This document shows, in pieces, positions 1 through 6,154 of a DNA stretch of 9,350 nucleotides. The stretch is from Oscillospiraceae bacterium (GTDB taxonomy: Bacteria > Bacillota > Clostridia > UMGS1883). Position 1 is the first letter of the stretch. Each line of letters opens with the position of its first letter. The stretch is from the NCBI GenBank assembly GCA_022508735.1, contig JAFLUQ010000089.1, positions 1-9,350 on the forward strand. Direction: 5' to 3'. Made by a program: the position numbers and the translations under genes. The notes below the pieces were generated by a model. That model ran no database searches, had not been told where the DNA came from, and saw only the letters and a program-made list of their open reading frames with translations.

Positions 1-98
1 AATCAGCTTGTGACGGCGGCTTAGCCGACGGAACAAGCCCTCCCGACGGCGTACGATGGTACGCCGAGTGGTGATTTTCGTTCGTAGTTCAAGGGCTT
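1..98. other. Hairpin-rich left-edge segment, possible end of a structured RNA or interspersed repeat
   Basis: No convincing gene is present. Several base-paired elements are visible: CTTGT (7-11) with ACAAG (33-37), CGGC-TTA-GCCG (17-27), and a perfect 7-bp stem GGCGTAC-GATG-GTACGCC (48-65). AAGCCCT (35-41) can also pair with AGGGCTT (92-98). This density of pairing exceeds that of an ordinary spacer. It would fit the 3' part of a non-coding RNA, or part of a palindromic interspersed repeat cut by the window edge. It does not match the RNase P RNA, tmRNA, SRP RNA or riboswitch motifs I can recall, so no family is assigned. The strand is unknown, although a terminator-like stem follows on the plus strand. 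Confidence 0.35.
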
Positions 99-201
99 AG
101 AAATAAGGAAATCCGCCTTTTGGGCGGATTTTCCACGTTTAACAACTATTTATAGCTTTTAACACATAATCGCTTTAAAGCCAAGCCCAAAGCCCTTGAA
201 C
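87..201. repeat. 12-bp perfect inverted repeat flanking a hairpin
   Basis: GTTCAAGGGCTT (87-98) recurs exactly inverted as AAGCCCTTGAAC (190-201). The 115-bp unit encloses the 107-134 hairpin and an AT-rich core that includes the palindrome GCTTTAAAGC (172-181). The size and ends resemble a miniature inverted-repeat element. No target-site duplication is evident next to the ends (CGTA to the left, GATC to the right), so a mobile origin is only a suggestion. The left arm also has a competing partner at 35-41. Confidence 0.4.
107..134. terminator. Terminator-like hairpin, possibly bidirectional
   Basis: ATCCGCC (111-117) pairs with GGCGGAT (123-129) around a short TTTTG loop, and flanking GGAA/TTCC extends the stem. 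On the plus strand a short T run follows (TTTTCC). On the minus strand the stem is followed by TTTCCTTATTT. It could end a plus-strand transcript from the left edge and also the minus-strand membrane-protein gene whose stop lies near 230. The T tracts are short, so strength is uncertain. Confidence 0.55.
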
Positions 202-229
202 GATCTGCGCGACTTTTTTCACGGCTCCT

Positions 230-1513
230 TTAGTCGTCGTGGTCAGCCGAGGCGTTTCCTATCAGGAAGATAAACGCGCCGATGACGGTGAATATACCGG
301 CGATAATTATTACCGCGGCGGTGAAGAAGCTAAAGTAACTGTCGAGCACGATCTGAAGGAACTGCGTGCTGACCGTATGGGACGGGCGGAAGAATATAGC
401 CGCCAGTATTACCATGACACCACTGAGAATGAACGACCAGCCGAGAGGCAGATATGTGGATTCACGGCATATAACGCAGATCAGAATAAGCAGCACCAGG
501 CATATGAGCAGCATTGCACCGAGAATAACCAGTGACGTCAGATGCCGCGATATATCAGTGTAGCGGCTGAGGCGGGTCTCATCAAGAGCCCTGCGCGAAA
601 CCGCACCGAGATCGCCGTAGGTCTCAAAATATTCGGATATGACCTCATAATCCTCAGCAGTGAGCACTCTGCCCGTAAGGTTCTGCACCAAAGTTGAGTT
701 TTCCCTGATGACGGCAGCGATCTCGTCACCGGTAAGGTCATTATAGCTCTTGCCCCTTAACAGGTAATCTGAGGCCGCTTTAAGCCTGTCCGCAATAAAG
801 CGCTCCACGCCGGAGCCGCGAATAGCGGAGTTGATCTCCCTGTATGTAACAAGCACGTCTGAATTGTCGCGGATTATATCTATCAGTGCGGCGTTGCTGG
901 GCGAGCGCTCAAGCCCCAGAACTTCGGTGTTCTGTATGCCGCCTATGGTTATTTCCGGCACATCCATATTCCGCACGGCCAGGCGGAAGGCATACTCACT
1001 GGTGGCCGTCTGAACAGAAAGCACAGAGATAAAGCCCGCAAGCGCCGCCGTCATCAGCACGAACAACACAAAGCCGGCAATGGCCACAACAGCTTTCTGC
1101 CCGGCGGTTTTCTTTTTGCCGCGCTTATTCTTGCGGGCCTGCACCTTCTTTACCTCTTTGCCACGGTTCTTCTTGCGCTTTTCCTGCTTTTTCTTCTCTT
1201 TTTCAAGATCAATGTTCGGTATATTTATTGGCTTGGGAGCAAACTCACTCAGCAGCTGGGCGTCGGTGCCCTCAGCTGCGGAATACTCCTCCCCGGCCTC
1301 AGCCGGTTCGCTTTGCTCGGTTATTTCTTCTTTTGTTTTTTCTTCTGTTTTTTCTGTTTCCGCTTCAGCTGCAACCGGAGCCGCCGCCTCTTCGGCCGCC
1401 GGAGCTCCGTCGACGTGTTCTGAAATATCTATTCGTCTCGTCTTTTCATTATCTGTATTTTCTTCATCAATCGGCGCGATCTCACGTTCTTTTTCATTGC
1501 CTATATCCGGCAT
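230..1513 (-). CDS. Hypothetical four-helix membrane protein with long charged cytoplasmic tail
   Basis: I do not recognise a family for this 427-residue protein. The N-terminal ~135 residues are low-complexity and hydrophilic: an acidic Ala/Glu/Thr-rich stretch (about 35-90), then a very basic Lys/Arg stretch (about 104-135) just before the membrane. By the positive-inside rule this puts the tail in the cytoplasm. Hydrophobic segments lie at about 140-167, 325-349, 357-375 and 396-420. Between the first and second is a ~155-residue soluble region, predicted extracellular, rich in Asp/Glu/Arg and predicted helices and lacking cysteines. The start is the ATG at 1513, 8 nt after AAGGAG. A GTG three codons upstream lies inside that ribosome site and is not credible. 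The gene is divergent from proS with its own promoter. The tail could bind nucleic acid, membrane lipid or a partner, but nothing in the sequence settles this. The CDS is well supported; its function is unknown. Confidence 0.85.
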   Translation of the reverse strand: MPDIGNEKEREIAPIDEENTDNEKTRRIDISEHVDGAPAAEEAAAPVAAEAETEKTEEKTKEEITEQSEPAEAGEEYSAAEGTDAQLLSEFAPKPINIPNIDLEKEKKKQEKRKKNRGKEVKKVQARKNKRGKKKTAGQKAVVAIAGFVLFVLMTAALAGFISVLSVQTATSEYAFRLAVRNMDVPEITIGGIQNTEVLGLERSPSNAALIDIIRDNSDVLVTYREINSAIRGSGVERFIADRLKAASDYLLRGKSYNDLTGDEIAAVIRENSTLVQNLTGRVLTAEDYEVISEYFETYGDLGAVSRRALDETRLSRYTDISRHLTSLVILGAMLLICLVLLILICVICRESTYLPLGWSFILSGVMVILAAIFFRPSHTVSTQFLQIVLDSYFSFFTAAVIIIAGIFTVIGAFIFLIGNASADHDD

Positions 1514-1521
1514 AGCCGTCA

Positions 1522-1527
1522 CTCCTT
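1522..1527 (-). promoter_or_regulatory. Ribosome binding site deciding the membrane-protein start
   Basis: Minus-strand AAGGAG sits 8 nt before the ATG at 1513. The upstream in-frame GTG (1522-1520) uses the last G of this site, so translation must begin at the ATG. Confidence 0.85.
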
Positions 1528-1538
1528 AGTATATACTA
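1527..1538. promoter_or_regulatory. 12-bp palindrome in the membrane-protein leader, operator candidate
   Basis: TAGTATATACTA is a perfect palindrome just downstream of the inferred transcription start and directly next to the ribosome site. A repressor bound here could block initiation. Its core GTATATAC resembles GTATAATAC at the same place in the lipoprotein promoter (4552-4564). The DNA is AT-rich, so chance is possible. Confidence 0.35.
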
Positions 1539-1546
1539 TACTTTAT

Positions 1547-1575
1547 ATTATATAACACCGCTCATAAAAAAGCAA
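1547..1575 (-). promoter_or_regulatory. Sigma-A-type promoter for the membrane-protein gene
   Basis: On the minus strand, -35 TTGCTT (1575-1570) is followed by exactly 17 bp and -10 TATAAT (1552-1547). The inferred transcript start is near 1540, giving a leader of about 27 nt. The hexamers and spacing are identical to those of the lipoprotein promoter at 4567-4595. Confidence 0.7.
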
Positions 1576-1623
1576 GTCTTTTTACAATTTTTTTACAAAT
1601 CATGGTGCGGGGGCATTTCCCTC

Positions 1624-1652
1624 TTGACAAGCTAAGCCAATAATGTTAGAAT
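1624..1652 (+). promoter_or_regulatory. Sigma-A promoter for proS
   Basis: A perfect -35 TTGACA (1624-1629), a 17-bp spacer and -10 TAGAAT (1647-1652, 5 of 6 consensus) precede proS. The inferred start near 1659 leaves a leader of only about 30 nt. That is far too short for a T-box, so this synthetase gene is apparently not controlled by an uncharged-tRNA leader. Confidence 0.85.
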
Positions 1653-1674
1653 ATATAAAATACTATATTTATTT

Positions 1675-1680
1675 AAGGAG
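1675..1680 (+). promoter_or_regulatory. Ribosome binding site deciding the proS start
   Basis: AAGGAG lies 8 nt before the ATG at 1689. The in-frame GTG at 1680 begins with the last G of this site and cannot be the start. Confidence 0.85.
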
Positions 1681-1688
1681 TGACAAAA

Positions 1689-3128
1689 ATGGCGGAAGAA
1701 AAAAGATTTGTTGAAGAGATCACGCCTATGGACGTGGACTTCGCCCGCTGGTACACGGATATCGTAAAAAAAGCCGACCTTATTGAGTATTCCTCGGTTC
1801 GCGGCTGCTGCGTTGTTCGACCTTACGCCTACGCCTTATGGGAAAATATTCAAAAAACTCTTGATTCAATGTTCAAGGCCACAGGCCATGAGAACGTATA
1901 TATGCCCATGTTTATCCCTGAAAGCCTGCTTCAGAAGGAAAAAGATCACGTTGAGGGCTTTGCTCCCGAGGTGGCATGGGTAACTATGGGCGGCAGCGAG
2001 AAGCTGACCGAAAGGCTCTGTGTGCGCCCCACCAGTGAGACTCTGTTCTGCGACCACTATAAGAACATAATCCATTCACACCGCGACCTGCCCAAGCTTT
2101 ACAATCAGTGGTGCAGCGTTGTGCGCTGGGAAAAGACCACGCGTCCCTTTCTGCGCACAATGGAATTCCTTTGGCAGGAGGGCCACACCGCCCACGCCAC
2201 CGCTGAGGACGCGCAGGCTGAGACCGAGCGTATGCTGAACGTATACGCCGACTTCTGTGAAAAGTATCTGGCCATTCCCGTGGTGAAGGGCCGCAAGACC
2301 GACAAAGAGAAGTTTGCCGGCGCCGTAGCCACCTACACCATCGAAAGCCTTATGCACGACGGCAAGGCCCTTCAGAGCGGCACAAGCCACAACTTCGGCA
2401 GCGGCTTTGCGGAGGCCTTTGGCATTCAGTACACCGATAAAGACAATAAGCTTCAGTACGTACACCAGACCTCATGGGGTATGTCGACCCGCATAATCGG
2501 CGCTATCATCATGGTGCACGGCGACGACAGCGGCCTTGTGCTGCCGCCCCGCATCGCCCCCACACAGCTCATGATAATCCCCATCGCCATGCATAAGGAG
2601 GGCGTTGTGGAGAAGGCCGAGGAGCTCAAGGCGCGCCTTGGCGAAAAGTTCCGCGTTGGGCTTGACCTGAGCGACAAAAATCCCGGCTGGAAGTTCAGCG
2701 AGTACGAAATGAAGGGTATTCCGCTGCGACTGGAGATCGGCCCCAAGGATATTGAAAAGAACAGCTGCGTGCTCGTTCGCCGCGACACCCGCGAGAAGAT
2801 CTTCGTTTCTTTGGACGAGCTTGAAGCCAAGGTCGCCGAGGTGCTGGAGGATATTCAGAATTCCCTTTACAATAAGGCTCTTGAGCACCGTGAAAGCAGC
2901 ACCTTCACCGCTGAGACTTATGAGGAGTTCTGCGACATCATCGAGAACAAGCCCGGCTTTGTAAAGGCCATGTGGTGCGGCGACGAGGAGTGCGAGAACA
3001 AGATCAAGGAAGATACCGGCGCAACCTCACGCTGCATGCCCTTCGAGCAGGAGGTTATCGGCGACAACAAGTGCGTATGCTGCGGCAAGGAAGCAAAGGC
3101 CATGGTATACTGGGGAAGAGCCTATTAA
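1689..3128 (+). CDS. proS: Prolyl-tRNA synthetase, archaeal/eukaryal type (ProS3)
   Basis: A class II aminoacyl-tRNA synthetase that joins proline to tRNA-Pro using ATP in the cytoplasm. The 479 residues match the short ProS type without the bacterial editing insertion. Visible in order (ATG numbering): a motif 1 region around RGCCVVRPYA (38-47), the proline-pocket TSE near 115-117, motif 2 RWEKTTRPFLRTMEF (146-160) followed by WQEGHTAHAT, the sequence SGTSHNFG near 230-237, and motif 3 with GDDSGLVLPPR (278-288). An anticodon-binding domain follows. The C-terminal domain carries cysteines at 430, 435, 462, 464 and 465, which suggest a zinc site, and the protein ends in a GRAY tail with the terminal Tyr typical of this class. 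It is monocistronic, with its own promoter and terminator. Identification is firm. ProS3 in bacteria is patchily distributed and generally attributed to old transfer from archaea or eukaryotes. Confidence 0.97.
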   Translation: MAEEKRFVEEITPMDVDFARWYTDIVKKADLIEYSSVRGCCVVRPYAYALWENIQKTLDSMFKATGHENVYMPMFIPESLLQKEKDHVEGFAPEVAWVTMGGSEKLTERLCVRPTSETLFCDHYKNIIHSHRDLPKLYNQWCSVVRWEKTTRPFLRTMEFLWQEGHTAHATAEDAQAETERMLNVYADFCEKYLAIPVVKGRKTDKEKFAGAVATYTIESLMHDGKALQSGTSHNFGSGFAEAFGIQYTDKDNKLQYVHQTSWGMSTRIIGAIIMVHGDDSGLVLPPRIAPTQLMIIPIAMHKEGVVEKAEELKARLGEKFRVGLDLSDKNPGWKFSEYEMKGIPLRLEIGPKDIEKNSCVLVRRDTREKIFVSLDELEAKVAEVLEDIQNSLYNKALEHRESSTFTAETYEEFCDIIENKPGFVKAMWCGDEECENKIKEDTGATSRCMPFEQEVIGDNKCVCCGKEAKAMVYWGRAY

Positions 3129-3147
3129 TTAGTCAATAATAACAGCT

Positions 3148-3178
3148 CAGGCGACGGTTCACACCGTCGCCTGTTTTT
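3148..3178 (+). terminator. Rho-independent terminator of proS
   Basis: An 11-bp perfect stem, CAGGCGACGGT (3148-3158) with ACCGTCGCCTG (3163-3173), has a TCAC loop and is followed by TTTTT. It lies 20 nt past the proS stop. The minus side lacks a T run after the stem, so it mainly serves proS, although the convergent lipoprotein gene ends just beyond it. Confidence 0.92.
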
Positions 3179-3184
3179 CTGCGT

Positions 3185-4534
3185 TTATACCTCTATCAGG
3201 TCTATCAGATAATAGCATCTTTCTTCTGTGCACGCTATTCCGGCCATATTTCGGGCCATCGGTTCGCCCGAACCGCCTTCCCATTCAGCCCCGGCTGCTT
3301 CTATTTCCGCTTCTTTTATTTTGACCCATTCAATTTCATCCTTCTTCAGCCGTTCAAACTCTTCGTATGTCAATACGGTTTTTAAATATTGATATACCTC
3401 GTTCAAAAGCTCGTCCCATTTTTTATAGACCACACCCGACTCTCTGTTTATATCCATCTGTGACATGGCGTTTTCTAAATAGAGCTCCGCATAGCTCTCG
3501 ATTTCAGCTGCCTTATCAAGAAATTCGTTTTTCTTTGCCAGCCTTACTTCCATAACCGTAACATCGGGAACAGACTCGGGTTCTGCTTCCTCCGCCGCGT
3601 CATTGACCGGGGCTGTATTTCCGCTATGCTTTAACAGTGTGTATTTTGCGGGAAGGCTCTTTCCGTTCGGCGTGAAGCCCTCTCCGCCGGACTGCACCCA
3701 AACATAGTCGTCACCAATGCCCCAATTGCAGTCATAAGTCGCATTCCATACCTCGTTGCCACCTGTGGCTCCGTCAGCCGGTAAATATGTGTTTTTTATG
3801 ACACATTCCTCAATATAGTTCCAATTATCAGTGCCGTAAATTTTACCGCAGGCATTCCGAAGCCTGCATTTACGCATATAATTATTGAAGGTAGTATCCT
3901 TTTGGAGCACCGAAACACCTTCAAAATAAAATTCAACCGCCGGGCAGCTTATAGCCGCCGTTTTTATCCAATCGCCATTTCCCTCTTTAAGCCACTGGGA
4001 AAACACGGTTTTTCCGCCGGTTCTCTCAACCTGAACGCGCATTGAATACCATTTACCGGCCTCCCAATTATAGTTGGCTGTAACCTCTTTGCCCGTTCCT
4101 CCTACGCCAATATCTACGCCTGAGCCGTTATAGGCATACTCAACCGTTGAATATGCGTCAGTTGTGCCTGCCAGAGAAAGAAACAATGAATGCTTCCCGC
4201 CCTTATTCTGAAATCCGGCATAACCGCCATTCCAATTATGAACTGCCCAGTATGTATTTTCGGCGTCGATCTCACAGTACCAATCAACCTCAACAGCATC
4301 ATATCTGAGATCGGATTCCCAATCAACATACATATTTGGCGCATGTCTCGGAATGCTGCTCTCTGTCCCATTATCCTGCGTATTATCCATGAGATTGCTC
4401 AGTCTGTATTCATTTCCGTATCCACGGGAGCCTTCGTCATCCGAGCAGCCTGTCAGCAGTGCCGCGCCGGATAAAAGCAGGGCTAAAACAAAAGCTGTCG
4501 CCCGCTTTGCAGGGTTTTGTTTGATTTGATACAT
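3185..4534 (-). CDS. Secreted lipoprotein: DUF3472-like domain plus C-terminal LprI/DUF1311-like domain
   Basis: This 449-residue protein has a basic N-terminus, a hydrophobic core (13-28) and the lipobox LTGC with Cys30 as the lipidated residue, so it should be anchored on the outer face of the membrane. After a Ser/Asn-rich linker, residues ~66-285 resemble DUF3472: YWAVHNWNGGYAGFQ (95-109), a GSGVDIGVGGTG glycine-rich turn near 137-148, then YNWEAGKWYSMRV (155-167). The family is poorly characterised and looks like a beta-sandwich, possibly carbohydrate-related. An acidic linker (~308-325) leads to ~337-447, which resembles the LprI/DUF1311 family: WDELLNEVY (373-381), W403, GGS (420-422), then T436 and R439. 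That family includes a mycobacterial lysozyme inhibitor, so binding to a wall-active enzyme is possible. The ATG follows GGGAG by 6 nt. The gene is convergent with proS and divergent from trmK. By eye it is AT-richer than its neighbours, so transfer is possible. Domain calls are from pattern only. Confidence 0.82.
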   Translation of the reverse strand: MYQIKQNPAKRATAFVLALLLSGAALLTGCSDDEGSRGYGNEYRLSNLMDNTQDNGTESSIPRHAPNMYVDWESDLRYDAVEVDWYCEIDAENTYWAVHNWNGGYAGFQNKGGKHSLFLSLAGTTDAYSTVEYAYNGSGVDIGVGGTGKEVTANYNWEAGKWYSMRVQVERTGGKTVFSQWLKEGNGDWIKTAAISCPAVEFYFEGVSVLQKDTTFNNYMRKCRLRNACGKIYGTDNWNYIEECVIKNTYLPADGATGGNEVWNATYDCNWGIGDDYVWVQSGGEGFTPNGKSLPAKYTLLKHSGNTAPVNDAAEEAEPESVPDVTVMEVRLAKKNEFLDKAAEIESYAELYLENAMSQMDINRESGVVYKKWDELLNEVYQYLKTVLTYEEFERLKKDEIEWVKIKEAEIEAAGAEWEGGSGEPMARNMAGIACTEERCYYLIDLIEV

Positions 4535-4551
4535 AGTAATCTCCCTATCTT

Positions 4552-4564
4552 ATGTATTATACAT
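4552..4564. promoter_or_regulatory. Perfect palindrome over the lipoprotein transcription start, operator candidate
   Basis: ATGTAT-T-ATACAT is a perfect 13-bp palindrome covering the inferred +1 (about 4560) of the lipoprotein promoter. The same 6-mer pair recurs around the -35 element at 4581-4604, which suggests two operator sites for one dimeric repressor. Confidence 0.45.
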
Positions 4565-4566
4565 TT

Positions 4567-4595
4567 ATTATATCACAAACATATACATAAAGCAA
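4567..4595 (-). promoter_or_regulatory. Sigma-A-type promoter for the lipoprotein gene
   Basis: On the minus strand, -35 TTGCTT (4595-4590), a 17-bp spacer and -10 TATAAT (4572-4567) give an inferred start near 4560 and a ~26-nt leader with GGGAG at 4545-4541. The hexamers and spacing equal those of the membrane-protein promoter (1547-1575). Confidence 0.7.
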
Positions 4596-4604
4596 GATGT
4601 ATAT
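4581..4604. promoter_or_regulatory. Inverted repeat centred on the lipoprotein -35 element
   Basis: ATATACAT (4581-4588) and ATGTATAT (4597-4604) form a perfect 8-bp inverted repeat. The 8-nt gap between them contains the -35 hexamer. A protein bound here would compete directly with RNA polymerase. It shares the ATGTAT/ATACAT half-sites with the palindrome at 4552-4564. Confidence 0.45.
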
Positions 4605-4649
4605 CCACTTTGCCTGCAATAAATTTACAGTCTCCTACCCCCTTCTCGC

Positions 4650-4678
4650 TTGACAAAATGTGGCTACGGTGCTATAAT
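4650..4678 (+). promoter_or_regulatory. Perfect-consensus sigma-A promoter for the trmK operon
   Basis: TTGACA (4650-4655), a 17-bp spacer and TATAAT (4673-4678) match the consensus at every position. The inferred start is near 4685, giving a ~28-nt leader with AGGAGG at 4699-4704. Strong constitutive transcription is expected. Confidence 0.9.
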
Positions 4679-4712
4679 TTTACTATATTAACGGACACAG
4701 GAGGCCGAGCCT

Positions 4713-5393
4713 ATGACCGGCGAGCTTTCACCCAGGCTTAATATGATACTTTCACTCGCACCCGAGGCCGGGAGCTACTGTGATATCGGAACAGACCACG
4801 GCTTTATCGCCATAGCTCTGGCTCAGCGTGGCAGCCGGGTGCTGGCGGTGGATATAAATTCCGCTCCGCTTAAGGCCGCTGAGGCCAACGTGCGCCGCCT
4901 CGGCGTGAAAAATGTGGAGCTTCGCCGCTCTGACGGCTTTTCGGCCGTTGGCGAAGGCGAGGCGGAATGTGCCGTTTTGGCCGGAATGGGCGGCGACCTG
5001 ATAAAGCGGATAATTTCATCCGGCATAAAGGGCACAAAGTATCTTGTGCTGCAGCCCCAGTCCCTTATCTATGAGCTTAGGGACTTTCTGGCGGAAAACG
5101 GCTTTGTCACCCTTGACGAGGCGCTTTGCCGCGAGGAGGACCGCTTCTATGTCTCTATGCTGATTCGCCCGGGAAACGGCCCGATTTCACTTTCGGAGAC
5201 AGAAAAGCGCTTAGGGCCTGTGCTGTTAAAAAAACGGCCATCGCTTTTTGTGGATTATGTAAACGACGAGATCCGTAAGCTGCGCCTTGCCCTGTCAAAG
5301 ATAGAGCATAACGGCGCGGTCACAGCCAATAAGGCGGAATATGAACGACTTATAGCTCTATATGGAGGTATATTAAATGATCAAGCTAAGTGA
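4713..5393 (+). CDS. trmK: tRNA (adenine-22 N1)-methyltransferase TrmK
   Basis: A SAM-dependent enzyme that makes m1A at position 22 in the D-arm of certain tRNAs. Its 226 residues match the usual ~230. A Rossmann methyltransferase fold is shown by motif I CDIGTDHGFIAIALA (23-37), the acidic end of strand 2 in VLAVDIN (43-49), RRSDGF (71-76) and the family signature AGMGG (90-94). LVLQPQ (111-116) follows, then LRDFLAENGF and a C-terminal helical segment (~160-220) likely to form the coiled coil that helps bind tRNA. The ATG follows AGGAGG by 8 nt. It is the first gene of a three-gene operon and its end overlaps the Nif3-family gene by 17 nt. A trmK-Nif3 pairing is common in Firmicutes (B. 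subtilis yqfN-yqfO), and this supports both names. Confidence 0.95.
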   Translation: MTGELSPRLNMILSLAPEAGSYCDIGTDHGFIAIALAQRGSRVLAVDINSAPLKAAEANVRRLGVKNVELRRSDGFSAVGEGEAECAVLAGMGGDLIKRIISSGIKGTKYLVLQPQSLIYELRDFLAENGFVTLDEALCREEDRFYVSMLIRPGNGPISLSETEKRLGPVLLKKRPSLFVDYVNDEIRKLRLALSKIEHNGAVTANKAEYERLIALYGGILNDQAK

Positions 5394-6150
5394 AATAATC
5401 AGCTTTATGGAGGAGCGCTTTCCTCCTTCCTACGCCGAGGATTACGACAATATAGGTCTGCTGGCCGGGCGTGGCGGGCGCGAGGTCAGCAAGGTGCTGC
5501 TCTGCCTTGACTGCGACAAATTCGTTGTTGACGAGGCCGTCCGCGAGGGGGCGCAGCTCATAATCAGCCACCACCCTGTTATATTCGGCGGCATAAAGTC
5601 TGTGACAGACGGCTCACCCGACGGCGAAATGCTGCTGAGCGCTATAGAAAACGGCATATCCATATACAGCGCTCATACAAATTTAGACAGCTGCCCCGGC
5701 GGCCTCAGCGACTATCTTTGCTCCCGTCTGGAGCTGACGCCCACCGGGCCCATAGAGGGCAGCGCGGGCCGCATATGCACGCCCCGCGAGGGTCTGCGCC
5801 TTTTGGAGCTTTGCTCTAAAATAAAGGCGGAGCTGGGCATTGAAACGGTGTGCACCACCGCCCGCATGAATCGGCCTGTAAAATGCGTTGCCGTGTGTAA
5901 CGGCAGCGGTGGAGAGCTTTGGCAGGCGGCCCGCGCCAAGGGTGCGGACGTGTATATCACCGGCGACGTCAAGCACCATATGGCCCGTGAGCTTTACCTC
6001 TGTGAAGGGCTGGAATTTATCTCCGTCAGCCATTACGACAGCGAAAAAATCGTCACCGAGCTACTGTTCGACAGCCTTAAGGAGCGGTTCGGCTCCGGCC
6101 TTGAGGCCGTCATATCCAAGGCGGATCAGAGCCCTTTGATAGAGGTATGA
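5377..6150 (+). CDS. Nif3-like dinuclear metal centre protein (YqfO/YbgI family)
   Basis: A conserved Nif3/DUF34-family protein with a two-metal site; its biological reaction is not firmly established in bacteria. At 257 residues it is the short form, without the PII/CutA-like insert found in the longer B. subtilis YqfO. Family motifs are in place: EDYDNIGLLAG (21-31), ISHHPVIF (63-70) with His65 and His66, SAHTNLD (98-104) with His100 and Asp104, GDVKHH (196-201) and VSHYDSE (217-223) with His219 and Glu223. The likely metal ligands are His65, His66, Asp104, His219 and Glu223, all present. The ATG follows GGAGG by 8 nt and lies inside the end of trmK, so translation is probably coupled. The stop lies 4 nt before the next gene. 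Confidence 0.95.
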   Translation: MIKLSEIISFMEERFPPSYAEDYDNIGLLAGRGGREVSKVLLCLDCDKFVVDEAVREGAQLIISHHPVIFGGIKSVTDGSPDGEMLLSAIENGISIYSAHTNLDSCPGGLSDYLCSRLELTPTGPIEGSAGRICTPREGLRLLELCSKIKAELGIETVCTTARMNRPVKCVAVCNGSGGELWQAARAKGADVYITGDVKHHMARELYLCEGLEFISVSHYDSEKIVTELLFDSLKERFGSGLEAVISKADQSPLIEV

Positions 6151-6154
6151 TCAT

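Noticed and set aside
31..60. Faint resemblance to 5S rRNA (AAGCCC followed by GATGGTAC)
   Set aside because: The spacing and surrounding sequence do not fit 5S rRNA, and the rest of the gene is absent.
3..74. Open 23-codon tail ending in TGA, as if the end of an upstream gene
   Set aside because: It coincides with perfect hairpins and has no recognisable C-terminal motif. Palindromic DNA often reads open over this length. It cannot be judged without the left flank.
1080..1529. Plus-strand frame of 149 codons over the membrane-protein gene
   Set aside because: Its Ser/Phe/Ala-rich product is the complement of the Glu/Lys/Ala-rich tail coded on the minus strand. The minus frame has a promoter, ribosome site and membrane helices.
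1523..1688. Possible T-box or riboswitch between the divergent membrane-protein and proS genes
   Set aside because: Both promoters lie close to their genes, the leaders are about 30 nt or less, and no antiterminator-terminator pair is visible.
2076..2888. Minus-strand open frames within proS
   Set aside because: They are shadows of a highly conserved synthetase gene, with no ribosome site or recognisable product.
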